Assembly: GCA_050633545.1 (NCBI GenBank)
Contig: JBOEGS010000008.1
Span: forward strand, 62,001 to 126,000
Direction of reading: 5' to 3'
Source of the DNA: Litorivita sp050633545
GTDB taxonomy: Bacteria; Pseudomonadota; Alphaproteobacteria; Rhodobacterales; Rhodobacteraceae
DNA: 64,000 nt
The translations under genes were made by a program, and so were the position numbers. Below the pieces are notes generated by a model. That model did no database searches. It worked only from the letters and a program-made list of their open reading frames with translations, and had not been told where the DNA came from. Of the stretch, positions 1-8,493 are shown piece after piece (within the stretch, counting starts at the first letter, position 1; each line of letters opens with the position of its first letter).

Positions 1-704
1 GCTTGGCGAAAATCCTTGAGGCTGGAGCCGCCTGCGGCAATCGCATCGCCCAAAACCTCGCGGATGATCGGCACGAGGGATTCGATTCGGCGCTTGGACA
101 GGCTTGCGGCCTTGCGGGTGGGGTTGATGCCCGCGCGAAACAGCGCCTCGCAGACATAAATATTGCCCAATCCGGCCACGATCTTTTGGTCCAGAAGCGC
201 CGATTTGATCGGCATGGCGCGCCCCTTGAGGGCGGCCACCAGATGCGCTTCGTGAAAGCTGTTGCCCAAAGGCTCCGGCCCGATCGAGGCGAGCAGTTTA
301 TGCGCCTCGGCCCCGGCGGTGGGCAACAGGTCCATCGCGCCGAAACGGCGCGGATCATTGAAGGTCACCCGCGCGCCGTTCTCCATATGAAACACCACAT
401 GGTCATGTTTTTCGGGCATCGGGTGCGCGTGGGCAAAGACGCCCAAAGGATCGCCCGATACGGTCATCCGCCCCGACATGCCCAGATGGACGAGCAAGGT
501 CTCGCCGCTGTCGAGATCCGCCAATATGTATTTCGACCGCCGCCGCAGGGCCATGACGCGCACCCCCGTCAACCGCTCCGCCATCCGGTCGGGAAAGGGC
601 CAACGCAGCCCCGCGCGGTTCACATCCGTGCGGGTGATCACCACGCCCTCCATCGCGGGGATAAGGCCGCTGCGGACGGTTTCGACCTCGGGTAATTCGG
701 GCAT
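1..704 (-). CDS. mutM: Formamidopyrimidine-DNA glycosylase, 3' end cut by the window edge
   Basis: Removes oxidised purines such as 8-oxoguanine from DNA and nicks the abasic site (base excision repair). The product starts MPELPEVETVR, giving the mature N-terminal proline nucleophile and the adjacent catalytic Glu of the Fpg family. Lys58 in RRRSKYILADL matches the conserved beta-hairpin lysine. The H2TH region DQKIVAGLGNIYVCEALF is present, followed by AAGGSSLKDF. About 234 residues lie in the window; the family is usually about 280, so the C-terminal zinc finger lies beyond position 1. The gene is divergent from ubiE, as in many alphaproteobacteria. The identity is very secure. Confidence 0.96.
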   Translation of the reverse strand, partial: MPELPEVETVRSGLIPAMEGVVITRTDVNRAGLRWPFPDRMAERLTGVRVMALRRRSKYILADLDSGETLLVHLGMSGRMTVSGDPLGVFAHAHPMPEKHDHVVFHMENGARVTFNDPRRFGAMDLLPTAGAEAHKLLASIGPEPLGNSFHEAHLVAALKGRAMPIKSALLDQKIVAGLGNIYVCEALFRAGINPTRKAASLSKRRIESLVPIIREVLGDAIAAGGSSLKDFRQ

Positions 705-755
705 CTGTCTCTCCGGCGGCGCGCATTGGCGCGGCATTGTGGTCAAAGGGGCGCA

Positions 756-783
756 TTGCAGCGGGCGGCAAGCGCCCTATAAG
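756..783 (+). promoter_or_regulatory. Predicted sigma70-type promoter of ubiE-ubiB
   Basis: TTGCAG (756-761) and TATAAG (778-783) are separated by 16 bases. They lie 55 bases upstream of the ubiE start in the mutM/ubiE divergent gap. Both boxes are close to consensus. No experimental start is known to me. Confidence 0.5.
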
Positions 784-837
784 GAAACACGACAGAAGCG
801 AAGTGCAAGGCCCAAGCGGGCCGCGAAGGCGGAAAAC

Positions 838-1581
838 ATGGACGACAAGACCACACATTTCGGATTTGAGACCGTGCCCGAGGCCGAAAAGGCGGGGCGT
901 GTGCAGGGGGTCTTTGGATCGGTCGCGTCGAAATACGATGTGATGAATGATGTCATGTCGATGGGCATCCACCGCATCTGGAAAGACGCGATGATGGATT
1001 GGCTCGCCCCGCGCAAGGGGCAACGATTGCTCGATGTGGCGGGCGGCACGGGCGATATTTCCTTCCGGTTTCTGGCCCGCGCGGGCGAGGCGCATAGCAC
1101 GGTTCTCGACCTGACCGAGCCGATGCTCATCGAGGGGCGCAAACGCGCCGAGGCGGGGCATCTGGCCGACAGCCTCGATTGGGTGGTGGGCGATGCCATG
1201 GCGCTGCCCTTCGAGGACAACACATTCGACGTCTATACAATCAGCTTCGGCATCCGCAACGTCACTCGCCCGCAAGAGGCGTTGAACGAGGCGTTTCGCG
1301 TTCTCAAACCCGGCGGGCGGTTGATGGTTCTGGAGTTCAGCCAGTTGCCCAATGCAGCGATGCAAAAGGCCTATGACGCCTATTCCTTCAACGTCATCCC
1401 GCGCATGGGCAAATTGATCGCCAATGACGCCGACAGCTATCAATACCTTGTGGAATCGATCCGCAATTTCCCCGATCAAGAGACGTTCTTGCAGATGGTG
1501 AAAACCGCAGGGTTCGAAAACGCCTCTTACCGCAACCTGTCGCTCGGCATTGCCGCGCTGCATTCGGGGTGGAAGATTTAA
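838..1581 (+). CDS. ubiE: Demethylmenaquinone/ubiquinone C-methyltransferase UbiE
   Basis: SAM-dependent C-methyltransferase of ubiquinone biosynthesis, acting at the cytoplasmic face of the membrane. The 247-residue product has the class I methyltransferase motif LLDVAGGTGD at about residues 64-73 and the UbiE-type start FGFETVPEAEKAGRVQGVF. The C-terminus SLGIAALHSGWKI is typical of the family. The ATG at 838 is chosen because the conserved N-terminus begins there; an open frame continues upstream but has no family similarity. The stop codon abuts the ubiB start (TAAATG), so the two are translationally linked. Confidence 0.96.
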   Translation: MDDKTTHFGFETVPEAEKAGRVQGVFGSVASKYDVMNDVMSMGIHRIWKDAMMDWLAPRKGQRLLDVAGGTGDISFRFLARAGEAHSTVLDLTEPMLIEGRKRAEAGHLADSLDWVVGDAMALPFEDNTFDVYTISFGIRNVTRPQEALNEAFRVLKPGGRLMVLEFSQLPNAAMQKAYDAYSFNVIPRMGKLIANDADSYQYLVESIRNFPDQETFLQMVKTAGFENASYRNLSLGIAALHSGWKI

Positions 1582-3132
1582 ATGCGCGGTCCGCATAATA
1601 TCTGGCGGCTGATCCGCACCGGCGCGACGCTGGAGCGCACCGGCGCGATGAAGCAGCTTCTCGATGCCTATGAGGCGCCCGCTTTGGTGCGCATGGCGCT
1701 ACGCGGTCTGGCATGGCCGTTCCAATGGCTTGGCGATAAGGGCGATGCTGCCTTCCCGCCGATCCCGCGCGCGCTACAAGCCCTCGGCCCCGCCTATATC
1801 AAATTCGGGCAGATCATCTCGACCCGCCCCGATCTGGTGGGGGACAATCTGGCGGCAGAGCTGCGCGTGCTGCAAGACCGTTTGCCGCCCTTTGACATGG
1901 CCCGCGCCCGCGCGGCGGTCGAGGCCGAAACCGGCCGCCCGCTTGAAGAGGTTTTTGATGCGTTCAGCGATCCGGTCGCGGCCGCCTCGATCGCGCAGGT
2001 GCATCGCGGCACCTTGAAGGACACCGGCGAGGATGTGGCGATCAAGGTCCTGCGCCCCGATATCGCCCGCGCCTTCCGGCGCGACATCGATGCCTTTTAT
2101 TTCGCCGCCAATACCATCGAATTTCTCTCACCCGCCTCGCGCCGTTTGCGCCCGACCGAGGTCATCGACCATTTCGCGGGGGTCGTGGCGGGAGAACTCG
2201 ACTTGCGGCTCGAGGCGGCGTCGGCCTCCGAATTTGCCGCCAATACCGAAGCCGACGAAGGCTTTGAATTGCCCCGCGTCAATTGGAACCTGTCGGGCCG
2301 GTCGGTCATGGTAATGACATGGGCCGAAGGCACGGCGCTGGGCGATAATACGGCGCTGGATGCGGCGGGCCACGACCGCGCGGCCCTGTCAAAACGGGTG
2401 CTGCAACTGTTTCTCAGCCACGCGCTGCGCGACGGTTTTTTCCATGCCGATATGCACCAAGGCAACCTAAAGGTCGCGCCCTCGGGCAATATCATCGCCT
2501 ATGATTTCGGCATCATGGGCCATATCGACGAATACACACGCCGCGTTTATGCCGAAATCCTCTACGGCTTTATCAAGCGCGATTACATGCGCGTGGCGCA
2601 GGTGCATTTCGAGGCGGGCTATGTCCCCGCCGACCGCGATGTCGATGAATTTGCCCGCGCCATCCGCGCCGTGGGCGAGCCGATTTTCGGTATGGATGCG
2701 ACCAAAATCTCGATGGGGCGGCTTTTGAGTTACCTTTTTGAGGTGACCGAACGCTTCGGCATGGAAACACGCACCGAGCTGATCTTGCTGCAGCGCACCA
2801 TGGTGGTGGTCGAAGGCGTCGCGCGCAGCCTTGATCCGCAAATGAACATCTGGGAAGTCGCCAAACCCGTGGTCGAGGATTACATCAAGCAAAACCTCGG
2901 CCCGCGCGCCTTGGCCCGTGATCTCAAAAAGACCGCGCAGGTATTGGCGCGTTTTGGCCCGCGCCTTCCGGCCTTGGTCGAATCCGCCCTGATCCGCCAA
3001 GCCGAACCGCCGCGCCCTGCGCCCGCGCCATCGGCTTTGCGCCCGCTTGCATGGGGCGCGGGCGGCGCAATCATCGGCGCTGCCGCCGTCGCGGCCCTGT
3101 CGGCGAGCGGCGTTTTGGGCGCGATATTCTGA
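1582..3132 (+). CDS. ubiB: UbiB/ABC1/ADCK family atypical kinase/ATPase for ubiquinone biosynthesis
   Basis: Accessory ATPase of the ubiquinone biosynthetic complex. The 516-residue product has the family KxGQ motif in AYIKFGQIISTRPDL (Lys74-Gln77), an alanine-rich loop AAASIAQVHRG in place of a glycine-rich loop, catalytic-loop region FFHADMHQGNLKV and the metal-binding YDFGIMGH. The last roughly 30 residues are a hydrophobic Ala/Gly-rich segment that probably anchors it to the membrane. It starts at the base after the ubiE stop. The family assignment is secure. Confidence 0.95.
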   Translation: MRGPHNIWRLIRTGATLERTGAMKQLLDAYEAPALVRMALRGLAWPFQWLGDKGDAAFPPIPRALQALGPAYIKFGQIISTRPDLVGDNLAAELRVLQDRLPPFDMARARAAVEAETGRPLEEVFDAFSDPVAAASIAQVHRGTLKDTGEDVAIKVLRPDIARAFRRDIDAFYFAANTIEFLSPASRRLRPTEVIDHFAGVVAGELDLRLEAASASEFAANTEADEGFELPRVNWNLSGRSVMVMTWAEGTALGDNTALDAAGHDRAALSKRVLQLFLSHALRDGFFHADMHQGNLKVAPSGNIIAYDFGIMGHIDEYTRRVYAEILYGFIKRDYMRVAQVHFEAGYVPADRDVDEFARAIRAVGEPIFGMDATKISMGRLLSYLFEVTERFGMETRTELILLQRTMVVVEGVARSLDPQMNIWEVAKPVVEDYIKQNLGPRALARDLKKTAQVLARFGPRLPALVESALIRQAEPPRPAPAPSALRPLAWGAGGAIIGAAAVAALSASGVLGAIF

Positions 3133-3171
3133 TCGCGCTCGGCCCGCTGTCGCGTCTCAGGGGCGGCGCAT

Positions 3172-3192
3172 ATTTGCGACACATGCGCAAAT
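3172..3192. repeat. Perfect 7-bp inverted repeat upstream of the yjbH-like gene
   Basis: ATTTGCG (3172-3178) and CGCAAAT (3186-3192) flank a 7-base centre, about 95 bases before the yjbH start. It is followed by no T-run, so an operator fits better than a terminator. The rest of the 155-base gap after ubiB shows no other clear element. Confidence 0.4.
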
Positions 3193-3287
3193 TGCCGTCG
3201 CGGCGGGCCTAGGCACCCTGTTCACAGAGCAGATTGAGCGTTACTCTGCACAAAAGGCGGGCCATAACCGTCCTGTAGAGATCCGAG

Positions 3288-5399
3288 GTGGAGAAGCCGT
3301 TGTCCCGACTGTCCAAATTGCTTTGCGGCACCTGTTCGGTGGTGCTTATGGCTGCGGCAAGCCCGCAGGCCGAGACGCTGACCACCAGCTCGTTCAACAT
3401 GTATGGCGGGCCGAGCAGCTTGATCGACATGCCGACGGCAGAGATGGCGCCCGATGCGCAATTCACCTCGACCATCGGATATTTCGCCGACACCACCCGC
3501 GTCACGCTGAGCTTTCAGATCGCGCCGCGCGTGACGGGCAGCTTTCGCTACAGCGCGGTGAATGGCCTCAATATTCCAGGCTACACGCTGCCGACTTACT
3601 ATGACCGCAGCTTCGATTTGCGCTATCAATTCCTCGATGAAGGCACCTATCGCCCCGCCATGGCCGTGGGCTTGCGCGATTTCATCGGCACGGGGCTTTA
3701 CGGCTCCGAATATCTTGTGGCGACCAAAAGCCTTGGCGACAAATGGCGCGTGACCGGCGGCCTTGGTTGGGGACGTTTGGGCAGCGCGGGAAGCTTTGCC
3801 AGCACCGGCACCCGCCCGACCGGATTTTTGGGACGCGGCGGCTTGCCCAGCCTGAACAAATTTTTCCGCGGCGATGTGGCGGCCTTTGGCGGTGTGAGCT
3901 ACCAACATAGTGACAAATTGCGCTTCACGCTTGAATATTCCTCCGATGCCTATGCCCAAGAGGTCGGTGACGGGCTATTGACCCGTGACAGCGCGTTCAA
4001 TTTCGGCGCGGAATACACCTTTGCCCAAGGCGCGCAATTGGGCGTCTATGCCATGCATGGCGGCGAGGTTGCGGCGATGGTCTCCTTTGCCACCAACCCC
4101 AAAATCGCCCCCGTTCCGGGAAGTTCGGACCTTGCGCCTTTGGCGGTTCTGCCGCGCGGCAAAAGCGCCCGTGATCTGGGATGGACCGCCGATCCCGCCA
4201 CGCCAAGCCAGACTGTTGCCAACCTCAAGACCTTGATCGAATTCGAAGGTCTGCGGCTCGAATCCTACAAACTCTCCGGCACCTCGGTGCGCCTTGTGGT
4301 GCGCAACCCGCGCTTCGAGGCCGGATCGCAGCTTTTGGGCCGTGTGGCGCGCGGCGCAACCCGTGCCTTGCCCGCCTCGGTCGAGACCATCACCGTGGTC
4401 CAAACCAGCCACGGCGTCCCGCTGAGCAGCGCAACCTTCCAGCGCTCGGATCTGGAGAAATACGAATACGCCCCCGCCGAGGTCATGTATGATCGCATGG
4501 TGCTGACGGGCGACGCGGATGCGCTCGAGGGCACGGTTGCGATGCCCGACGCCTATCCGCGTTTTGAATGGGCGCTCACCCCCTATGTCAGCGTGTCGAT
4601 GTTCGACCCCGAAAGCCCCGTGCGCGCCGATGCGGGGCTCAAGCTGAGCGGTGATTACCATATCGCTTCGGGTTGGGTCGCCTCGGGCGAGATCACCGCC
4701 AAACTGGCGGGCAACCGCGACGATCTCAAACCGAGCAAAAGCACCGGCCTGCCTTTGGTGCGCTCCGATTTCGCCGAATATTCGCGCGGGCAAAAGATTG
4801 CGATGCCGAACCTGACGCTGGCCCATTACGGCCGCCTTGGCGACAACCTCTATAGCCGCGTGACCGCAGGCTATCTGGAGCAAGGCTTTGCGGGCGTATC
4901 CGGCGAAGTTTTGTGGAAACCGGTGGACAGCCGCCTCGCGCTGGGCGCAGAGGTGAATTATGTCGCCAAACGCGCCTATGACAACGCCTTCGGATTGCAG
5001 GACTATACTGTCGCCACGGGCCATGGCTCGGTCTATTACGATCTGGGCAAAGGCTATCACGCACAGGTCGACGCAGGCCGTTATCTGGCGGGGGATTGGG
5101 GCGCGACCATCGCCATCGACCGCGAATTTGCCAACGGCTGGAAAGTCGGGGCCTATGCGACCAAAACCAATATCTCGGCGGCGCAATTCGGCGAAGGCTC
5201 CTTCGACAAGGGCATCCGCTTTACCATGCCGCTGGCATGGGCTTTGGGCACCTCGACACGGGCGAAAACCTCGGCCTCGGTTGCCTCTTTGACCCGCGAC
5301 GGCGGCGCGCGCCTGCGGGTGCAGGGGCGGCTTTATGAGCAGGTGCGCGGGGCGCATAGCCCTGAAATGGCGAAAAGCTGGGGGAAATTCTGGCGATGA
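3288..5399 (+). CDS. YjbH-like outer-membrane protein of exopolysaccharide secretion
   Basis: Predicted outer-membrane beta-barrel-rich protein of the YjbH/GfcD family, linked in enterobacteria to exopolysaccharide or group 4 capsule export. The product is about 700 residues. It has an N-terminal signal peptide ending near SPQA|ETL, then the family start SSFNMYGGPSSLIDMPTAEM, and long stretches of alternating aromatic/polar residues. The start is uncertain: GTG at 3288 (used here) or TTG at 3300, which has a better GGAG at six bases. The stop overlaps the next gene by ATGA. The family call is good; the exported polymer is unknown. Confidence 0.82.
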   Translation: MEKPLSRLSKLLCGTCSVVLMAAASPQAETLTTSSFNMYGGPSSLIDMPTAEMAPDAQFTSTIGYFADTTRVTLSFQIAPRVTGSFRYSAVNGLNIPGYTLPTYYDRSFDLRYQFLDEGTYRPAMAVGLRDFIGTGLYGSEYLVATKSLGDKWRVTGGLGWGRLGSAGSFASTGTRPTGFLGRGGLPSLNKFFRGDVAAFGGVSYQHSDKLRFTLEYSSDAYAQEVGDGLLTRDSAFNFGAEYTFAQGAQLGVYAMHGGEVAAMVSFATNPKIAPVPGSSDLAPLAVLPRGKSARDLGWTADPATPSQTVANLKTLIEFEGLRLESYKLSGTSVRLVVRNPRFEAGSQLLGRVARGATRALPASVETITVVQTSHGVPLSSATFQRSDLEKYEYAPAEVMYDRMVLTGDADALEGTVAMPDAYPRFEWALTPYVSVSMFDPESPVRADAGLKLSGDYHIASGWVASGEITAKLAGNRDDLKPSKSTGLPLVRSDFAEYSRGQKIAMPNLTLAHYGRLGDNLYSRVTAGYLEQGFAGVSGEVLWKPVDSRLALGAEVNYVAKRAYDNAFGLQDYTVATGHGSVYYDLGKGYHAQVDAGRYLAGDWGATIAIDREFANGWKVGAYATKTNISAAQFGEGSFDKGIRFTMPLAWALGTSTRAKTSASVASLTRDGGARLRVQGRLYEQVRGAHSPEMAKSWGKFWR

Positions 5400-6127
5400 G
5401 ACAGGGGCGCGCAACGGCGATGGCGACGAGTATGGCTATGGGGGCGACGGGGATCAAACCGGCAATCTTGATTGCGGCGCTGGCCGCGATGATGGCCCTT
5501 TCGGGCTGCGGCAACGCGCCGGACCGCGCCAAGGCGAACAAGGCGCTGGCTCAAGGCGTGCTGCAATCGGTGGGGCTTGGCGCAAAACCCGCCCCTGCGC
5601 CCAGCGAGGCGGCGCAAGTGGCCGGTGCCATGGCCGAAAAATCCGGCGATCTGCGCATGGTGCGCATCGCCGTGCCCAACGTGGCCGCCGTGGTCTATCC
5701 GGTGCAGGAAAACCAAGGCGTGCGGCTTTGGGCCTCGGCGGACCAACGCGGGTTCTATTTTCGCAGCGGCGTTTTGGTTGCCACGCGCGGGCTGGGCGGC
5801 GATTTGATGCAGGCCGATGTCGGCCCGAGCCTTGCGCTGGTTCGGGCGCGCAAAAGCGGCAGCGCGCAGCGGGTGCACCGCTATCTGACCGGTGATAACC
5901 AAACCGATCTGCGCCGCCTGAGTTGCACCATCGCGCCGCTGGGCCGCGAGGCGGTTCAATATGCCGCCATGTCGGCGCAGACCGTGAAAATGCGCGAGAC
6001 CTGCGAAGGCGGGCAAACCCGCTTTGAAAACCTCTATTGGGTCACGGGTTCGGGAAAGATCGTGCGCTCATTGCAATGGCAAGGCGATCTGGGCGGGATG
6101 ATCGAGTTTATCGATATTCGCAATTAA
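5396..6127 (+). CDS. YjbF/GfcB-like lipoprotein of exopolysaccharide secretion
   Basis: A 243-residue lipoprotein with a hydrophobic segment and lipobox ALSGC near residues 35-39, so it should be processed by signal peptidase II. The body carries the YjbF/GfcB pattern (RIAVPNVAAVVYPVQENQGV, then LWASADQRGFYFRSGVLVAT). It overlaps the YjbH-like gene by four bases (ATGA), so the two are co-translated. In E. coli the module is yjbEFGH; here only the H and F members are present, in inverted order. No polymerase or glycosyltransferase lies next to them. Confidence 0.82.
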   Translation: MRQGRATAMATSMAMGATGIKPAILIAALAAMMALSGCGNAPDRAKANKALAQGVLQSVGLGAKPAPAPSEAAQVAGAMAEKSGDLRMVRIAVPNVAAVVYPVQENQGVRLWASADQRGFYFRSGVLVATRGLGGDLMQADVGPSLALVRARKSGSAQRVHRYLTGDNQTDLRRLSCTIAPLGREAVQYAAMSAQTVKMRETCEGGQTRFENLYWVTGSGKIVRSLQWQGDLGGMIEFIDIRN

Positions 6128-6238
6128 TCGGCTGGGCGCGGGAATCGCCTCTTGGTGTTTTGGGCTGCGCAATGACCTGATGTCGGGCGGGCGGCGCCAT
6201 GCCCCGAGGTGACGCAAACTAACGCCCCGTCACGCGCT

Positions 6239-6257
6239 AATTTTGCACAGCAAAATT
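6239..6257. promoter_or_regulatory. Perfect 19-bp palindrome, candidate operator of the fadJ-like operon
   Basis: AATTTTGCACAGCAAAATT is a perfect inverted repeat with 8-bp arms and a 3-base centre. It ends 12 bases before a TTGACC -35-like box (6270-6275). The TGC-N3-GCA core resembles sites reported for PHA-granule regulators (PhaR) of alphaproteobacteria; that link is only a suggestion. Confidence 0.5.
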
Positions 6258-6269
6258 CAATTCCATTTA

Positions 6270-6298
6270 TTGACCCCTCGCACTGGCCGCTCTAACTT
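6270..6298 (+). promoter_or_regulatory. Possible promoter of the beta-oxidation operon
   Basis: TTGACC (6270-6275) is followed 17 bases later by TAACTT (6293-6298), a weak -10 match. It lies in the AT-richer part of the 245-base gap before the fadJ-like gene. Confidence 0.35.
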
Positions 6299-6372
6299 AC
6301 CCTTCGACAAGGGGGGAGGACCGGCAGACGCGCGCGCGCCTGCAGGCTTTCCCATGCACGAAGATTTCAGCA

Positions 6373-8490
6373 ATGGGACACCGCAGGCAGATGGCCGATA
6401 TCACCCAAGTAAATGACCAAATTTCGATCGAACGCGAAGGCGACGTTGCCCTCGTATGCATCAATTTTCCGCCCGTGAATGCCACCGGCATCGGCGTTCG
6501 CAAAGGCCTGTGTGATGCGATTGCGCAGTTGAACAGCGAAGGCAGCGCCAAGGCGATTGGCATTTACGCCGCAGGCCGCACTTTTGTTGCGGGGGCCGAT
6601 ATCACCGAATTCGGCAAGCCGCCGCTGAGCCCCTCTTTGCCCGATACGCTCAATGTGATCGAGGCCTCGGATATCCCCGTGATCTGCGTGCTGCACGGCA
6701 CGACCTTGGGCGGCGGTTTGGAATTGGCGCTGGCGGCCCATGCGCGCATCGCGCTTGAAGGCACGCGCATCGGTCTGCCCGAAGTCTTGCTTGGCCTCTT
6801 GCCGGGCGCGGGCGGCACGCAGCGTTTGCCGCGTCTGGCGGGCATGCCCTTTACCCTCGATATCGCCCTGTCCGGCCGTCAGGTCGGTGCGAAAGAAGCG
6901 CTGGAAAAAGGCGCGATTGATCGCATCGCTTCGGGCGATCCGCGCGATGTGGCGCTTGCCGCCGCGCAAGAGGCGGTCGCCGGCACATTGCCGACCCGCC
7001 GCACCCGCGATCTGGACGCCGAACTGGACCAAGCCGCCATCGACGGCACCCGCGCCATGCTCAAGAAGAAACAAGCGCACCTTGTGTCGCCGCACCTCAT
7101 CGTCGACGCGGTCGAGCAATCCACCGGTGATCTCGACGCGGGCCTCAAATTCGAGCGCGACAGCTTCATGGCCTGCATCAACACCCCGCAGCGCGCGGGT
7201 TTGATCCATGCCTTCTTTGGCGAACGCGCCGTCTCCAACATCCCCGAAGCCAAAGGCCCGACCCGCGAGATCGCCAAAATCGGCGTCATCGGTGGCGGCA
7301 CCATGGGATCGGGCATCGCCACCTCTTGCCTGATCGCGGGATATGCGGTGCGCCTCATTGAAGTGGCCCAAGACGGGCTGGACCGCGGCATGGCGACCAT
7401 CACCAAAAACCTCGAAGGCGCGGTCAGCCGCGGCAAGATGTCGGCCGAGGCGCGCGATGCGGCCTTGGCGCGTTTGCAGCCTTCGCTGGGTCTGGATGAA
7501 TTGGCCGATGTGGACCTCGTAATCGAGGCCGTGTTCGAGAAGATGGAAGTCAAAAAAGACATCTTCGGCAAGCTCGACACCATTTGCAAAAAAGGCGCGA
7601 TCCTCGCGTCGAACACCTCCTATCTGGACGTCAACGAGATTGCCGATTGCACCTCGCGCCCCGGGGATGTGATCGGGCTGCACTTCTTCTCGCCCGCGCA
7701 TGTGATGCGTTTGCTCGAAATCGTCCAAGGCGCGAAAACCGATGCGGATGTTCTGGCCACGGGCTTTGCCTTGGCCAAAAAGCTCAAGAAAGTCGGCGTC
7801 TTGGCACAGGTCTGCGACGGCTTTATCGGCAACCGCATTTTGGCGCATTACTCCAAAACCGCCTCTTACCTCGTGCTTGACGGGGCCAGCCCGCAAGACG
7901 TCGATAACGCGCTTGAAGACTTCGGTTTTGCCATGGGGCCGCATAAGGTGGGCGATCTGGCCGGTCTCGACATCGGCTGGATGACCCGCAAACGCAAGGC
8001 CGACACGCGCGACCCGAATGAGCGCTACGCGGGCGATGTGGCCGACAAGATTTGCGAAGAGGGCTGGTTTGGCCGCAAAACGGGGCGCGGCTATTACGTC
8101 TATGACGCTGGTGCGCCCGTGCCAAACGAGGCGGTTGCCGGATTCATCGACGCCGTGCGCGCCGAGAAAGGCATCACGCCCAAAGCCTTTACCAGTGAGG
8201 ACATTGTCGATCGCTACATGACCGCGATGATCGTCGAAGCCGCCCGCGTGGTGGAGGACGGCACCGCAAAACGCCCTGTCGATGTCGATATGGTGTTTCT
8301 CTTCGGCTACGGCTTCCCGCGCTTCCGCGGCGGCCCGCTCCATTATGCCGACACGATCGGTGCGAAAGATCTCATCTCGCGCATCGAAGCCTACGCGAAA
8401 GAAGACCCCAATTATTGGCAGGTGCCGGACCTGTTGCGGAAGATGGCCGCAGATGGCACCAGTTTTGCAGACCTGAACAAGGAGGCCTGA
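6373..8490 (+). CDS. Bifunctional enoyl-CoA hydratase / 3-hydroxyacyl-CoA dehydrogenase
   Basis: Carries the second and third steps of fatty-acid beta-oxidation in one 705-residue chain. The N-terminal crotonase domain has the oxyanion-loop signature VAGADITEF (about 73-81), GGGLELALAAHAR and LPEVLLGLLPGAGGTQRL with the two catalytic glutamates. The C-terminal NAD domain begins GVIGGGTMGSGIA (about residue 303), with HFFSPAHVMRLLEIV and CDGFIGNRIL following. The domain order matches FadJ and the peroxisomal bifunctional enzyme. ATG 6391 is an alternative start. It heads an operon with two acyl-CoA dehydrogenases, three bases before the first. Confidence 0.94.
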   Translation: MGHRRQMADITQVNDQISIEREGDVALVCINFPPVNATGIGVRKGLCDAIAQLNSEGSAKAIGIYAAGRTFVAGADITEFGKPPLSPSLPDTLNVIEASDIPVICVLHGTTLGGGLELALAAHARIALEGTRIGLPEVLLGLLPGAGGTQRLPRLAGMPFTLDIALSGRQVGAKEALEKGAIDRIASGDPRDVALAAAQEAVAGTLPTRRTRDLDAELDQAAIDGTRAMLKKKQAHLVSPHLIVDAVEQSTGDLDAGLKFERDSFMACINTPQRAGLIHAFFGERAVSNIPEAKGPTREIAKIGVIGGGTMGSGIATSCLIAGYAVRLIEVAQDGLDRGMATITKNLEGAVSRGKMSAEARDAALARLQPSLGLDELADVDLVIEAVFEKMEVKKDIFGKLDTICKKGAILASNTSYLDVNEIADCTSRPGDVIGLHFFSPAHVMRLLEIVQGAKTDADVLATGFALAKKLKKVGVLAQVCDGFIGNRILAHYSKTASYLVLDGASPQDVDNALEDFGFAMGPHKVGDLAGLDIGWMTRKRKADTRDPNERYAGDVADKICEEGWFGRKTGRGYYVYDAGAPVPNEAVAGFIDAVRAEKGITPKAFTSEDIVDRYMTAMIVEAARVVEDGTAKRPVDVDMVFLFGYGFPRFRGGPLHYADTIGAKDLISRIEAYAKEDPNYWQVPDLLRKMAADGTSFADLNKEA

Positions 8491-8493
8491 TCT

